Shown here piece after piece: positions 21,300 to 32,758 of a DNA stretch of 64,000 nt. This DNA comes from Halicephalobus mephisto. Taxonomy: Eukaryota > Nematoda > Chromadorea > Rhabditida > Panagrolaimidae. How positions within the stretch are numbered: position 1 is the stretch's first letter; each line of letters begins with the position of its first letter. The position numbers and the translations under genes are program-made. The DNA is taken from positions 1 through 64,000 of the forward strand of contig SWDT01000019.1 in NCBI GenBank assembly GCA_009193035.1, written 5' to 3'. The notes below the pieces were generated by a model. That model was given only the letters and a program-made list of their open reading frames with translations, ran no database searches and was not told the origin of the DNA.

Positions 21300-22570
21300 T
21301 TTTTAAAAAATGTTGAAAAATAGAATATAGTATATTTATTCTAGAAGTATCAAAAATAAAGTACAGTATATTTATTCTAGAAGTATTAAAAATAAAATAC
21401 AGTATACTTATCTTAAAAATACAGAAAATAAACCACAGTATACTTACTCCAAAAGTATCAAAAATAAAATACAGTACACCTACCCTAAAAATACAAAAAA
21501 TTAGCCACGATATACTTACCTTAAAAACGCTAAAAATTAATATAGTATACTTTCCCTAAAAATACTCATTTTTTCATTTTTAAAATGACATACGTGACAC
21601 CTAGAAAACCAAATGTTTTAAAATCCGAAATAAACTATTACGACGAATATATTTCAAAATCAGATAACTTTATTTTTAGTAAACTTTAGTGTAAAAAGTA
21701 CTTTAAAAAAAGGAAGTTCATTCTTGACACGAAAATTTTCGAAAAAGTTTATTAAAAATAAAATTTAAAAAAAATTAATTTTTTTATTAAAAATTAAAAA
21801 AAATAAAATTAATTTTTTTATTAAAAATTTAAAAAAAATTAATTTTTTTATTAAAAAATTAAAAAAAATAAAATTAATTTTTACAATGAAAATTTTCAAA
21901 AATCATGATCTTTTTATTTTTACGTGTGAATATAATTCTGCAAAAATCATAGTCTACAAAAAAATCAAAATTCTTACCACGAAAATTTTTGAAGGTCACG
22001 ATGGGTTAATTTGTTCGTCAATAGAAGTAGAACTTTGCACAAAATATAATCTAAAAAAATCAATTCTCGCCACGAAAGTTTCGAAGATAAAAATGTTTTT
22101 CTTTTGAGTAAGAATTTTCACCGCGAAAATTCTGAAGATAAAGATGATTGTTATTTATCAAAGTTAATGAACATCAAAAAAATAATCTCAAAGATACCAA
22201 AGTTCCATCACGAAAGTCCCTGAAAATCAAGATAACGTTTTTACGAGTAGAAACTCCCACAACGAAAATTCTAAAGATCAAGATAATGATTATTTATTTA
22301 CAAAAGTTAATGAATATCATGAGAAAAACAATTTTAAAAAGTAAAAAAGTCTCACCGCGAAAGTCCCTGAAAATCAAGATAACATTCTATGCAAGTGAGA
22401 AACTCCCATCACGAAAATTCTGAAGATCAAGATAACAATCATTCATTTACAAAAGTTAATGAATATCACGAAAAAAACAATTTCAAAAAATACGAAAGTT
22501 CCATCACGAAAGTCCCTGAAGACAAAGATGATGACGATTTCTTTATTCTTACGTATGAGTAGAAACTCAC
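21300..22570. repeat. Two adjoining degenerate repeat fields
   Basis: 21320-21560 has units of about 55 bp with AAAATACAGTATACTTA and CTAAAAATAC. 22090-22570 has units of 120-150 bp with CACGAAAATTCTGAAGATCA and CACGAAAGTCCCTGAA. Short open frames here carry the repeat on one strand only and show no protein features. Confidence 0.6.
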
Positions 22571-23391
22571 CAAAAACAACCAGAGAAAAGGGCGAAGTTC
22601 AATGTTGATATTTTCTGATCAAAATTGTTTTCCGTTTTTTTCGCAATTAGAAAAGTGTTGACTGCCAGATAAATCCGTCACGAAAAAGGTACCTTCTCGA
22701 CTGGGTTCTAGAAGAAACCATGACTCATGTCAAAGTTCACGGACTTATTTATGGACATTTTCAACTTTTTTAGTTTTCAAAGATGATGCAATTTTCATCA
22801 TTACTGACGCTACTTGTAAAACATGATGAAATCTCCCCGACTACAGTAATTCAAAGAAAATCTAATCGAGGATAAAGATTTCGTCATTTTTATTTTTTCT
22901 ATTTTAAATTTTTTTAAACCAGAAAATTTTTGGTTTTTTTTTATTTAAAAAAAATTAGAAATTTTTGTACTTTTTTAAATTTCTAAATTTCTAAATTTTT
23001 GTTTTTTATTTTTAAAAAATTAGAAATTTTTGTACTTTTTGTACTTTTTTAAATTTCTAAATTTTTGTTTTTTTTAAATTTTCTTGAAACTTGAGAATTT
23101 CTTATTTGGTTCAGCATCAAAACACGTGTGTTTTTTTGAACAACTTTTCGATACTTATAATCATAAATCTCCCTTGGGCAAAGAGTAACCTTGAAAAATG
23201 GCCACTTAATTTTCAAACGTTTTTGGTTTGGAAACTTAATGACTGGTCCTTATCTCCACAAACAGTCGTCAACCCTAAGTGCAGGCCAATCGGAACAAAG
23301 TAATAGCCTAAAATTTGCTGACCAAAGGTTTTTTGTCAATACAAAAACGAAAAAAAATCAATAATTTTATTCAAAAATCAATTTTATTTTA
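22571..23391. other. Intergenic sequence without recognised feature
   Basis: AT-rich sequence with A/T-only blocks at 22890-23080. An open frame at 23091-23303 has no initiation context, splice support or domain. Confidence 0.4.
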
Positions 23392-23830
23392 AAAATTATA
23401 ATTTAAATTTTTTTCGAAATTTCGAAATTCACAGAGAAAGCGAAGGAAAATGAAAAATAAGTTTATTCAAAAATGAATTTTAATAAGTTGTAATTTCAAA
23501 AGTGATAATTTCGAAATTCCGATGTAAAAAATCAAAAGTGGTAAATTTCGCAATTTGTTATGCAAGTCGACTTCTTCAGTTCTACCGTAACTCTAGGAAA
23601 TCCTAAAAATTCATAAAACTTCCAAAAAGCTTTAATTTCGATAATGTTATTTTTGAATTCCCGCGCAAGAGCGAGTGGAAGGAGAAAAGTGGTAAATCTG
23701 GCACAGTCCCTCGCGCCATCCTCTCTCTCCTCTTTCTTCTCTTCCCAATCCTAAAATTTCTAAAAAATCTCTAAATTCCTCCCATTAATCCTTCTAAAAC
23801 TTTTTTTTTTATTATTTTCATGATAATATG
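23392..23830 (+). mobile_element. Dispersed repeat family A, copy 3 (full length)
   Basis: About 440 bp, nearly identical to copy 2 in reverse. It starts AAAATTATAATTTAAATTTT and ends TTCATGATAATATG, with a GC-rich centre and a CTCTCTCC tract. It is non-coding; no target duplication was identified. Confidence 0.85.
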
Positions 23831-24074
23831 ATTGTATACTTTTGTGTCAAGACATGGATTACTTCAAATCTTTATTTCGCGCTCTGCATTTTCTCAATTT
23901 CAAGCAAAAAACATATAATCACAGAAAAACTGGCAAGATACATCCAAATATTTAGGAAGGTTAAAGCAAAAACCTAAAAATTTGTACCCTTGAAAATTTT
24001 GGAATATCTAAATCTATAAAATATCCCGTTAATAAATAAGGAAAAATTTGACCGGCTTAAAATTATGTGAATCT

Positions 24075-25025
24075 TCAACATTCAGATTCGTCGTCTTCAC
24101 AGATATCAAATAATTGTGGACTTGGGGGACGTGATAATTGTCGTTTCTTCATAGGTTTAGAGTGAACAGGACGAAGTAGAGCTGTTTGTGGACTTGTCAA
24201 GTGACGAAGTAACTAAAATCGTTCAATTTTAATATTTAAAAATCGTTCAATTTTAATAATATTTAAAACTCATTTAATTTTAATAATATTTAAAAATCAT
24301 TCAATTTTAATATTTAAAAATCATTTAATTTTAATAATATTTAAAAATCGTTTAATTTTAATAATATTTAAAAATCGTTCAATTTTAATAAGATTTAAAA
24401 ATCATTGACAAAATTTTGATTGATTATTTTTCTCCGATGTTGTTAACCCAATTAAGGACTTCTAACGAAAGAAAAATATTAAAAAAAATAAAAACTTTAG
24501 GAAAAAAATTATTTTTTTTTAATTTTCTTTAAAGATTTTAAATCCTAAATTTTTTTTAAATTTATTTTTTTTTACAAGTTTTATTATTTAAAAAAATTAT
24601 TTTTTTTTAAAATTTATTTTTTTAAAATTTAATTTTTAATTTTTTCCTAAATTAAATTTTTTTTTGATTTTATATTTTTTTAAATTTGATTTTAAAAAAA
24701 TAAAAATTACCTGCATTTCCAGTTCCATGACTGATCTTGACCTCTTGTTGATCACAGAAGCCGAGGCGATACTTCTTCTTACATCTTGTAAAGTCTTATG
24801 TTTGTTGTTGATAGCTTGTAAATCTCCACAACATCCAAGTACACATACAATTGTAAGCCAAAAAAGTTGAAAACACCATTTTTGAAGTCTTTGGATAACG
24901 GCCAAAGCTACAGTATTACCTATAGCATTAGTATCATAATTTTTTAAAGGTTTTTTTCCTTTATTATTTGACGTTTTTTCAAAATCAATAATATTCATCG
25001 ACGAACATGGTAAAACATCTGTCAT
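24075..25025 (-). CDS. Small membrane protein, function unknown
   Basis: Two minus-strand exons (24711-25025 and 24075-24212, phase 0; CAG/GTAATT donor, ATTTTAG acceptor) give 150 residues. The start follows TTTTTTATAG with seven bases between, a good trans-splice context. The N-terminus (1-40) is polar and lysine-rich. Residues about 50-66 (FQLFWLTIVCVLGCC core) form one hydrophobic, cysteine-rich segment. Residues 70-105 are helical and charged. The C-terminal exon is basic and proline-rich (SRPPSPQLF) and ends in an acidic ICEDDESEC. The family is not recognised. The clean splice frame and sharp composition change at exon borders support a real gene. Intron 1 (24213-24710) contains AAAATCGTTCAATTTTAATA repeats. 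Confidence 0.65.
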
Positions 25026-27789
25026 TTTTAATCTATAAAAAAATAATTTAAAAAAATAAAATTCCACGCGCCAATGTTCGATTCTAATGAAAACCCAAGT
25101 GGCAAGCCGAATATTTTCCGGCGAACCGATATATATACATATATGAAGACAAACGATGGGCGGACACACCCGATCGAAGAGGGCAACAAAAATTGTGAGT
25201 GCACTGTGTTGTCGAAGGGCCGTTCTAAATGAACTACTCGTTCTTCTGTTCAAAGAACGTTATTCCCTAAGGCTTCAATTTTGGATTTAAATACCACTAA
25301 ATTATTCTACAGTAATCTAAAAATAAATCACAAAAAAAAATTAAACAATTTTTTTGAAATATTTGATCTCTAATTTTTTTAAAATTTAAGTTTTTTTAAA
25401 TTAAATTAATTTTAAAATTTAAGTTTTTTAAAATTTATTTTTTTAAATTTAATTTTTTTTTAAATTTAAGTTTTTAGTTATGGTTACTGTATTAGACTGA
25501 TCTAGTAACAAAAGTTAATTTAAAAAAGTAAAACTAAATTCTACAGTACTCGATGCTCTGAGGCACTTATTGTTTTCGATTTTTACGAATTTTGGAATTT
25601 TTAAAATTACTTTTTAGTCGAAATTTTTTTAGAATAACTTGGATATTAAAAAAATAAGAAATAAATTACAAAATAATTTATTTTTAAAAATTATGCAATT
25701 TTTTATTTTTTTAAAATTTGTTTTTTTAGTCAAGATTGCCCATTTTAGGATAATCAAATTTCCAAAAAACATATTTTAAAAAAATAAAAAATTACATATT
25801 TTTTAAAAAAAATCAAATATTTAAAAAATTAAAAAATTTCTAAAATCAAATATTTTAAAATTTTTAAAATTAAAAACCTTAAAATTTTTAAAATCAAATA
25901 TTTTAAAATTTTTAATATCAAATATTTTAAAATTTTTAAAATTAAAAACCTTAAAATTTTTCAAACGTTTTACTATCTACCGTAATCAATTTTCAACTTT
26001 GTCATTTAAAACTTCAAAGAATTATAAACAACTTTAATCCGTCGTAAATCACAGTACAACCTCTAAGACCTCATTTGACACCAAATATTCCACTTCAAAA
26101 AACGATCAATTCAATCAAATACCTACATTTTTGTTTTGTATATTCCGACAAATGTTTATGCAAATGAATCATGCATGAATAACACGTGAATAATCTCAAA
26201 CCTCGTCGATCAAAGAGGATATTTAAAAACAAAGGATTTTTTGGATTTCTTTCTATACAACTTCAAAGAACGATCAAAAATGAAAAAATGTCCTCTTAAC
26301 AAGATGTCATCAGCATGTTTAAATTTCGTGACTCTCAGACACCAGGACAAAGTACATCTATGTGGGAATACTTGTTATTCTGTCTGAAGAAACATAAAAA
26401 ATCAGGGAAAATTGACGTGTTTCGTCAAGTCATACATGATTATTCCAAATCAAAAAACCGAAAAGTATACTGTATGAACTCTAATAATCAAATGACAGAC
26501 ATATTGAGCAAAAATCTGTTTATGAAATTTCAAATTACGGTAGTTTTATTTCCGAGGATTACTGTAAATGAAAAAATTACAGTAACCTTACAAATGCTCT
26601 CAGTCTTTTTTAAATCATTGACGTGTCAAATTTAAGTTTCTGAAGATACATTCAGAATCTGTAATTCAATTTTGTTAAAGATCCATCTGAAATCAGATCA
26701 TCTGGAAAATCCTTAAATCCCGGATCTTATTGCTCCGTGTTTCTGATCAATTCTTCGAAAAAACGAATTAGTCATCTAGAACCATTTAAAAAAGTAGATT
26801 AAGTATGAAAAAAAATATTAAAATTGATAATTTTTAAATAGAAAATTGTTTTAAAAATATCTTATCCTACGTTCGTTAATCAAGTAAATGAGTTCACTTT
26901 TTCGCTTTCCTCATAGTGCCTTCGAAAATCTCAATAGATAGCTTTAAACCATTAAAAAAATTAATTAAATACGAAAAAAACTATTAATATTGCTACTTTA
27001 AGTTAAAAATGTTTTAAAAATAGCTTATCCTACGTTCGTTAACTCACTAAGCTAATTCGTTTTTTCATTTTCTTAATATTTTCGAAAATTTTATTAGTCA
27101 TCATCCGTCATCGAAAAATGAAAGTTAATGACGAAAAAGAATTACTAAAATTCGTAAACCTAAATCAGAAAAACGAATATTTGGTAAGTAATTCGTAGAA
27201 CGTTCGTCAAATCAGTTAATTCATTTCCTTGTTGATCATTCATTTCTTTAGAAACAAATTTATCATCTATAATCACTAGGGAAAACACAATTCTAAAAAA
27301 CAACTAAAATTAGTAACAATAAAGTAAAAAAAGTTTGGAAATAGCTTATTTTTCGAGCGAAATTTTAGATAAGCAAATTCGTTTTGTTTTTCTAAAGTTA
27401 TTTTTAAACTTATTTTTTTAAAATTTGTTTAAATAACTTTAATCATTCAAAAAATACATCTAATTATTAAAATAATCATTAAAATTGATAAATTTAAAAA
27501 AGTATTTTAAAAATATTTCGTTCAACATTCACTAACTACATGAGTTCGCTTTTTTGATCATTTAAAAAAATCCTATTAATCATCATTAATCATTGGAAGA
27601 AATAAACCTAATTATAAAAAACAGTTAAAAGTAGAAATATTATTGCAAAAACACTCAAAATTCGCTCCAAAAAAACAAATTTGTTTCAATTTTGCGATAT
27701 CTGATGTAACAAATTTGCATTTTAATTTGTTTGTTTTAGAAGATTTATTAAAATTTAATTAAATTTTAGAGATGCATTTAGATGAGTTA
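25026..27789. other. Intergenic AT-rich region, no supported gene
   Basis: 25060-25260 is a GC-richer stretch that may be the promoter of the minus-strand gene; it includes the alternating TATATATACATATATG. 25290-25960 is A/T-rich with AAATCAAATATTTTAAAATTT steps. 26840-27620 has degenerate repeats around TTATCCTACGTTCGTTAA. A 106-codon open frame at 26315-26635 shows no domain or splice context and is not called. Confidence 0.4.
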
Positions 27790-29628
27790 CAAAGCACAGA
27801 AGCCATAGTGTCCAAGTTGAGGGTCAGAGTTGGGGATTTAAATTTGGGTTTTCCTTATTAGGACTAACTTTTTTCTATTTCAAAACCTCCTACATCGTCT
27901 AGATTGACATGAATTTCTCGAAATAGAGCATTTAGTCCTAACTAGAAAAGTACAAATTTTGACCTCGAACTCGGATCATCAACTTTGAACTCTGGCGACC
28001 AACTTCGACCTCAAACTCTAATGATCAACCTTGATAATATGAACCCTGGGTTGTTCAGATTACAATTCCTGGATTGTTTCTATTTTAAGTCTACTTTGCC
28101 TAAATTTTCTCAATCTGAACTTGACATGAGTTGTATCTTACCGCAAAAAAAACCAAATTGCGATCTCGAACGTCGATTGCCAACTTCGATAAATACGAAC
28201 CACAATATACCATGTTCCGAAATTTAATTTGATCAAAGTACTCTCCAGTTATCTTGAAAGAACTCCAAATCTTGTAATTAACTCAAGGACCCAAACATCT
28301 ATTTTTCAACTTCCGATGCAGTCATGTAACCATTCCTTTTAAAAAACAAGTTTTTTTAACTTCAATTTTTAAAATTTCATATGAAAATAAACTTTAAAAT
28401 CAGAATGACAGTTCTATATCACTAAAATTGCATAATGTTCCAATGATATAGAGTTATAAACAATTTTTTTCAACCAATTAAGAAAACTTTCCTAATCTAA
28501 TGAAACAACAAGAAAAATTTCTCCATCATCATTACATTCACGTGAATCCTCACTTCTTCGTACTTTGCACTTTCCATCCACCACTGAACGCACATGTTGC
28601 AATTGTTTAGGTGCTCTAGATAAGACGGGGCCGATAGATATCTGTCAGCTTTAAGGAACAGAGGGGAAGATATATGAGCCAAATCGGTTTCACAAACATA
28701 TACGAAAACAACTTTTTAAACTGCCAATACCATAAAATTATATCTTGCTTACAGTACTATAAAAGATCAAAAATAAAGCATCATTACATCAATAATCTAA
28801 TCATCATCTTATTAAAAATTTAGACTTTGTACCTTGTCAAATTTAATCATTCTTAGAAATTTACGAAAAAATTCATTAATCGTACAAAAAACCAAAAAGT
28901 AGACATTGATGGATTAACCAAGTACATTGTAATTTGGGAATTCCCATTTCTTTGACAAGGACCTTCCTGGTGCAAAACAACAAATCAAAGGATTTCAATG
29001 CATCTCCTTATCAAGTGTAGGCGAAGATACTTTTAATTTTGTCATTGAAATCGATGTTCGATTTCGTGCAAAAAACGTGTTCATTCCAGGGTGGACGTAA
29101 TAAAGGAGGAAACTAGTAGAGCGATTGTTGATCTTTGTTTAACACAAGAATCTAGCTCCGCAAAATAAAAAATGAGAAAAAGAGGAACTAGAAACAAAGG
29201 GACGAAGTTATTTTGATGCTTCGTATTATTAAAGTTGGCAATCGACGTTCGAGATCGCAATTTGTTTTTTTGTGGTAAGATACAACTCATGTCAAGTTCA
29301 GATTGAGAAAATTTAGGCAAAGTAGACTTAAAATAGAAACAATCCAGGAATTGTAATCTGAACAACCCAGGGTTCATATTATCAAGGTTGATCATTAGAG
29401 TTTGAGGTCGAAGTTGGTCGCCAGAATTCAAAGTTGATGATCCGAGTTCGAGGTCAAAATTTGTACTTTTCTAGTTACAACTAAATGCTCTATTTCGAGA
29501 AATTCATGTCAATCTAGACGATGTAGGGGGTTTTGAAATAGAAAAAAGTTAGTCCTAACAAGGAAAACCCAAATTTAAATCCCCCCAACTCTGACCCTCA
29601 ACTTGGACACTATGGCTTCTGTGCTTTG
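27790..29628. mobile_element. Fold-back DNA transposon with about 410-bp inverted arms and TA flanks
   Basis: The left arm (27790-28199) and right arm (29220-29628) are near-identical inverted copies starting CAAAGCACAGAAGCCATAGTG. TA lies directly outside both ends (27788-27789, 29629-29630), the target duplication of Tc1/mariner-type elements. The interior of about 1,020 bp has no transposase. Each arm contains the same open frame (GDQLRPQTLMINLD-type), which follows from the repeat. This is a non-autonomous element; the superfamily assignment rests on the TA flanks only. Confidence 0.8.
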
Positions 29629-29630
29629 TA

Positions 29631-32600
29631 TTATCAATTAATTACTATACGATATAACCACAAAACCACATAACTTTATATACAAATTTTAAAAAATTCT
29701 TTCAAGGAACTTTGGCCACAAAATACGGAAATCTTAACATTATGCATTTGCTGTGACAGAAAAATATACTAAAGAGAACATGAAACAACAGCCTGAATAT
29801 CAGGGAATGTGGAATATTGTAAAACAAGAGTGACTCTTGTGTGTATTGTGCAAGGATAATATAATTGTTATTTGTCTTATTATTTTGGCAAAGATCATTA
29901 AAATACTTCTGTTTTCTATCTTAACAGTACTCTAACAGATGTATGATAGTTATTCCTTCAGGGCACTTAGTTCCTGAATCCATGAGAGTGGTTTTTTTTT
30001 TTAAATCAATCTTTCTGATCAAGATTGATATATTAACTTAAATTCTAAAAAAAAATCTAAAAAGAAAAAATAAACTGAAGGATATTTAATCTCCCAGGAT
30101 ATCTTATTCCTTAGGACTTTTGCTGCCTTAGGGCATTTGATCCCAGATTTCGTAAATGTGATTTACTTTTTTCCTTTCTAAATTAACTTTTCCCACCAAA
30201 ACTACTAAACCTATTCCCACCTCCAAAAAACTAATTTTAAAAATAAAAAATCAGTTATAGAACATTTTTTTCTACTTTTTTTCTTTCGACATTTCGTCCC
30301 CAATTTCGTAAAATCAGTTTCATTTTTATTTTAAATCAGTTTTTTGTAATTAAATTAGCCTAACATGGCAATCGTAACCAGATTGATTTAAAATAAAAAA
30401 CAAATTTTACGAAATCAAATACCTTAAAAATTTTAAAATAATTTGTTACTCATTATCCCTATAAATTCCAAAATTTCCAAAATGTCATTGATCTACATTC
30501 TGCAACCTTTAATTCTTGATCGACTACTGTAAAACCGATAAAACGTATTTCATCCATCACTTAGCAAAAATGTTTCTTCAAAAGAAACCTATCAAAGTTG
30601 TTTTGTTCGTAAAAATCTACATTTCAATGAAAGAACAGCGTTCCTCCAGGCAATGTTACTTTTAATCAAGGAGGGTGGTACAAATCAACAATCAGCCTTA
30701 TCTCTGCAAAGATTTTTGCACTACTTACGTAAAGCGTTCTCAAGAAAAAAAAACTTGTTTACAACCACATTTCTGAACTTTTTTCTCATTTTACTTGAGG
30801 GATAATAAAACTTAAAAAAAATCAAACCTAAATGAAGTTTAAAAACTAAAAAATCTAAAAACTACAATAACTCTTAAAAAGTCGAGAAATCCAAACATCT
30901 AACTTTAATAATATTTCCAAAATTCTTTACTGTAATTTCCTCTGACTTTTGGTCCTATATTTTATAATTATGCCTCGAACCATGTCCAAACCAGTTCCAC
31001 GTTGCAACAAATTACACAAAAACATGTTCAGAACACCAAAGACACAAAACAAAATCAATCAAAGTAATTTTTGACCAAACCTGTTTCCGGAACAGTTTTA
31101 ATATTCTCGAACAACAATGTTACCAAGTATTCCATCATCCAAAAAAACCGGATTTGTTACACTACTTGACACTTCTAAAACTAAACAGTACAAAAATACA
31201 AAACTTAAAAAACAATTTTTTACAGATTTCCGATTTTTAATTATACTGTAAAAATACTTTTGCATAAAAACCAAAGATTATGGGACTTTTCAACGAAACC
31301 TATTATCAAAAATCATTAAATTATTGCAACTTTTTGTTGATAAAAAATGCGTTCTATTTGTTCAAAACAAAAATAACAATTATTCATCAACATTTTATAC
31401 CAAAAAATTCAATCAAGTCCTTCAAGGGGATATTCACGTGAATTACACATTCAAATCAATCAAATTTTTCATTCATCTCAAACATGCTGAATCAACTTGA
31501 AAATCAGAATTTGCAAAAACTACCAAATAATCCCATCAAACACTTTTCGGAGAAAAAGAAGAAACTAAACCGATCCAACGACGTAATTGAACTCAAACGT
31601 TACCATAAAGCTGAAAAAACTGTGACCAATAAAAATTAGGGAAAATTAAAATTCCAGAAAATCGATAGGATTCAAAACTTTCAAAAAATACCAAAATCAA
31701 GGAAAAACAAGTCGTTCCACGTGGTTTAATTCGAAAAAATCGGTTTTTGGATATAAACAATCAAGGGAAAAATAAAAAATAAAAATCCGTTAAAAACAAT
31801 TTCATATAAATATAATTTTTAAAGTACTTTTTTCTATAATTTTTCCAACTTGTTCTTTCATTAATTCACATACTGTAAATCATAATTTCGAAATCAGTAT
31901 CCCACAAATCAAAAACAAATTCAATTTCAAACTATATTTAGAATAAAAACAAAAAAACTTAAAAATTTACAGTAAATTTTAAAAACATTCTCAAAAAACA
32001 ATCAACTTTTTGATTTCCAAACTTCTGAATCCAACTTTTATCAATTTTAATATTAAATTTCCAACAAAATTCTCAAAATTATACTTCAAAAAACATTATT
32101 ATTATTACTGTTAAAAATTCCGATATTTTACTCCCAAAAACCTTACATTATCTCCGAAATTATTTTAAAAAATCTCCCATAACTTCTTCGAATTTCCATA
32201 TTCAAAACTAAATCACAAATTTCCAAATTACTTCAACAAATTCGAGTTATCAAACACCATCTTTTCAAATATAAGTCATGACCTGAATCTCCACCAAATC
32301 ACATTTCAAAAAAATTACAATCCATATCTCTTTCATCAAAACCACCATCCAGTTTTTACACATTTCCTTGCAATTCATTTTTAAAATGTATTTTTAAATT
32401 CCCACACTCAAAAGTATGAAATACAACTGCCAAGTTTTAAAAATCTCCAAATTCCAAACTAATTCAAGTTCAAAAATCGAAAAATTAAAACTCCAATTAT
32501 TCCAAAATTTTAAGATTTCGAAAAATCGACAATCCTAGTATAACAATGAGTGCGGGAAAATCGAGCGAAGCCAATTTTCGCACTAAGACCACAAAAGCAA

Positions 32601-32758
32601 AGAAGCAAGAGTCGCGGGCAACTCGATGAATCTACTATTGCAGCTGCCACGGATTATTCTGCAACAAAAATAAGCGTTTGAGACGAAATTATTATTTTAT
32701 ATCCTTAGTCTCATGAAATTTAAACTGAAATAATAATAAAAACGAAAATTTGTCCAAA
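29631..32758. other. Intergenic AT-rich region upstream of the SCC-2 gene
   Basis: No gene, tRNA or clear repeat array was recognised. The stretch 32545-32665 (GTGCGGGAAAATCGAGCG, GAGTCGCGGGCAACTCGATG) is GC-richer and lies directly upstream of the SCC-2 start, so it may hold its promoter. Confidence 0.4.

Noticed and set aside
26315..26635. 106-codon plus-strand frame
   Set aside because: No domain, splice acceptor or composition change; the second half is typical intergenic sequence with ATTACGGTAG motifs.
27985..29431. Matching frames in both arms of the fold-back element as transposase
   Set aside because: They lack any DDE or helix-turn-helix feature and stop at the arm borders; they mirror each other only because of the inverted repeat.
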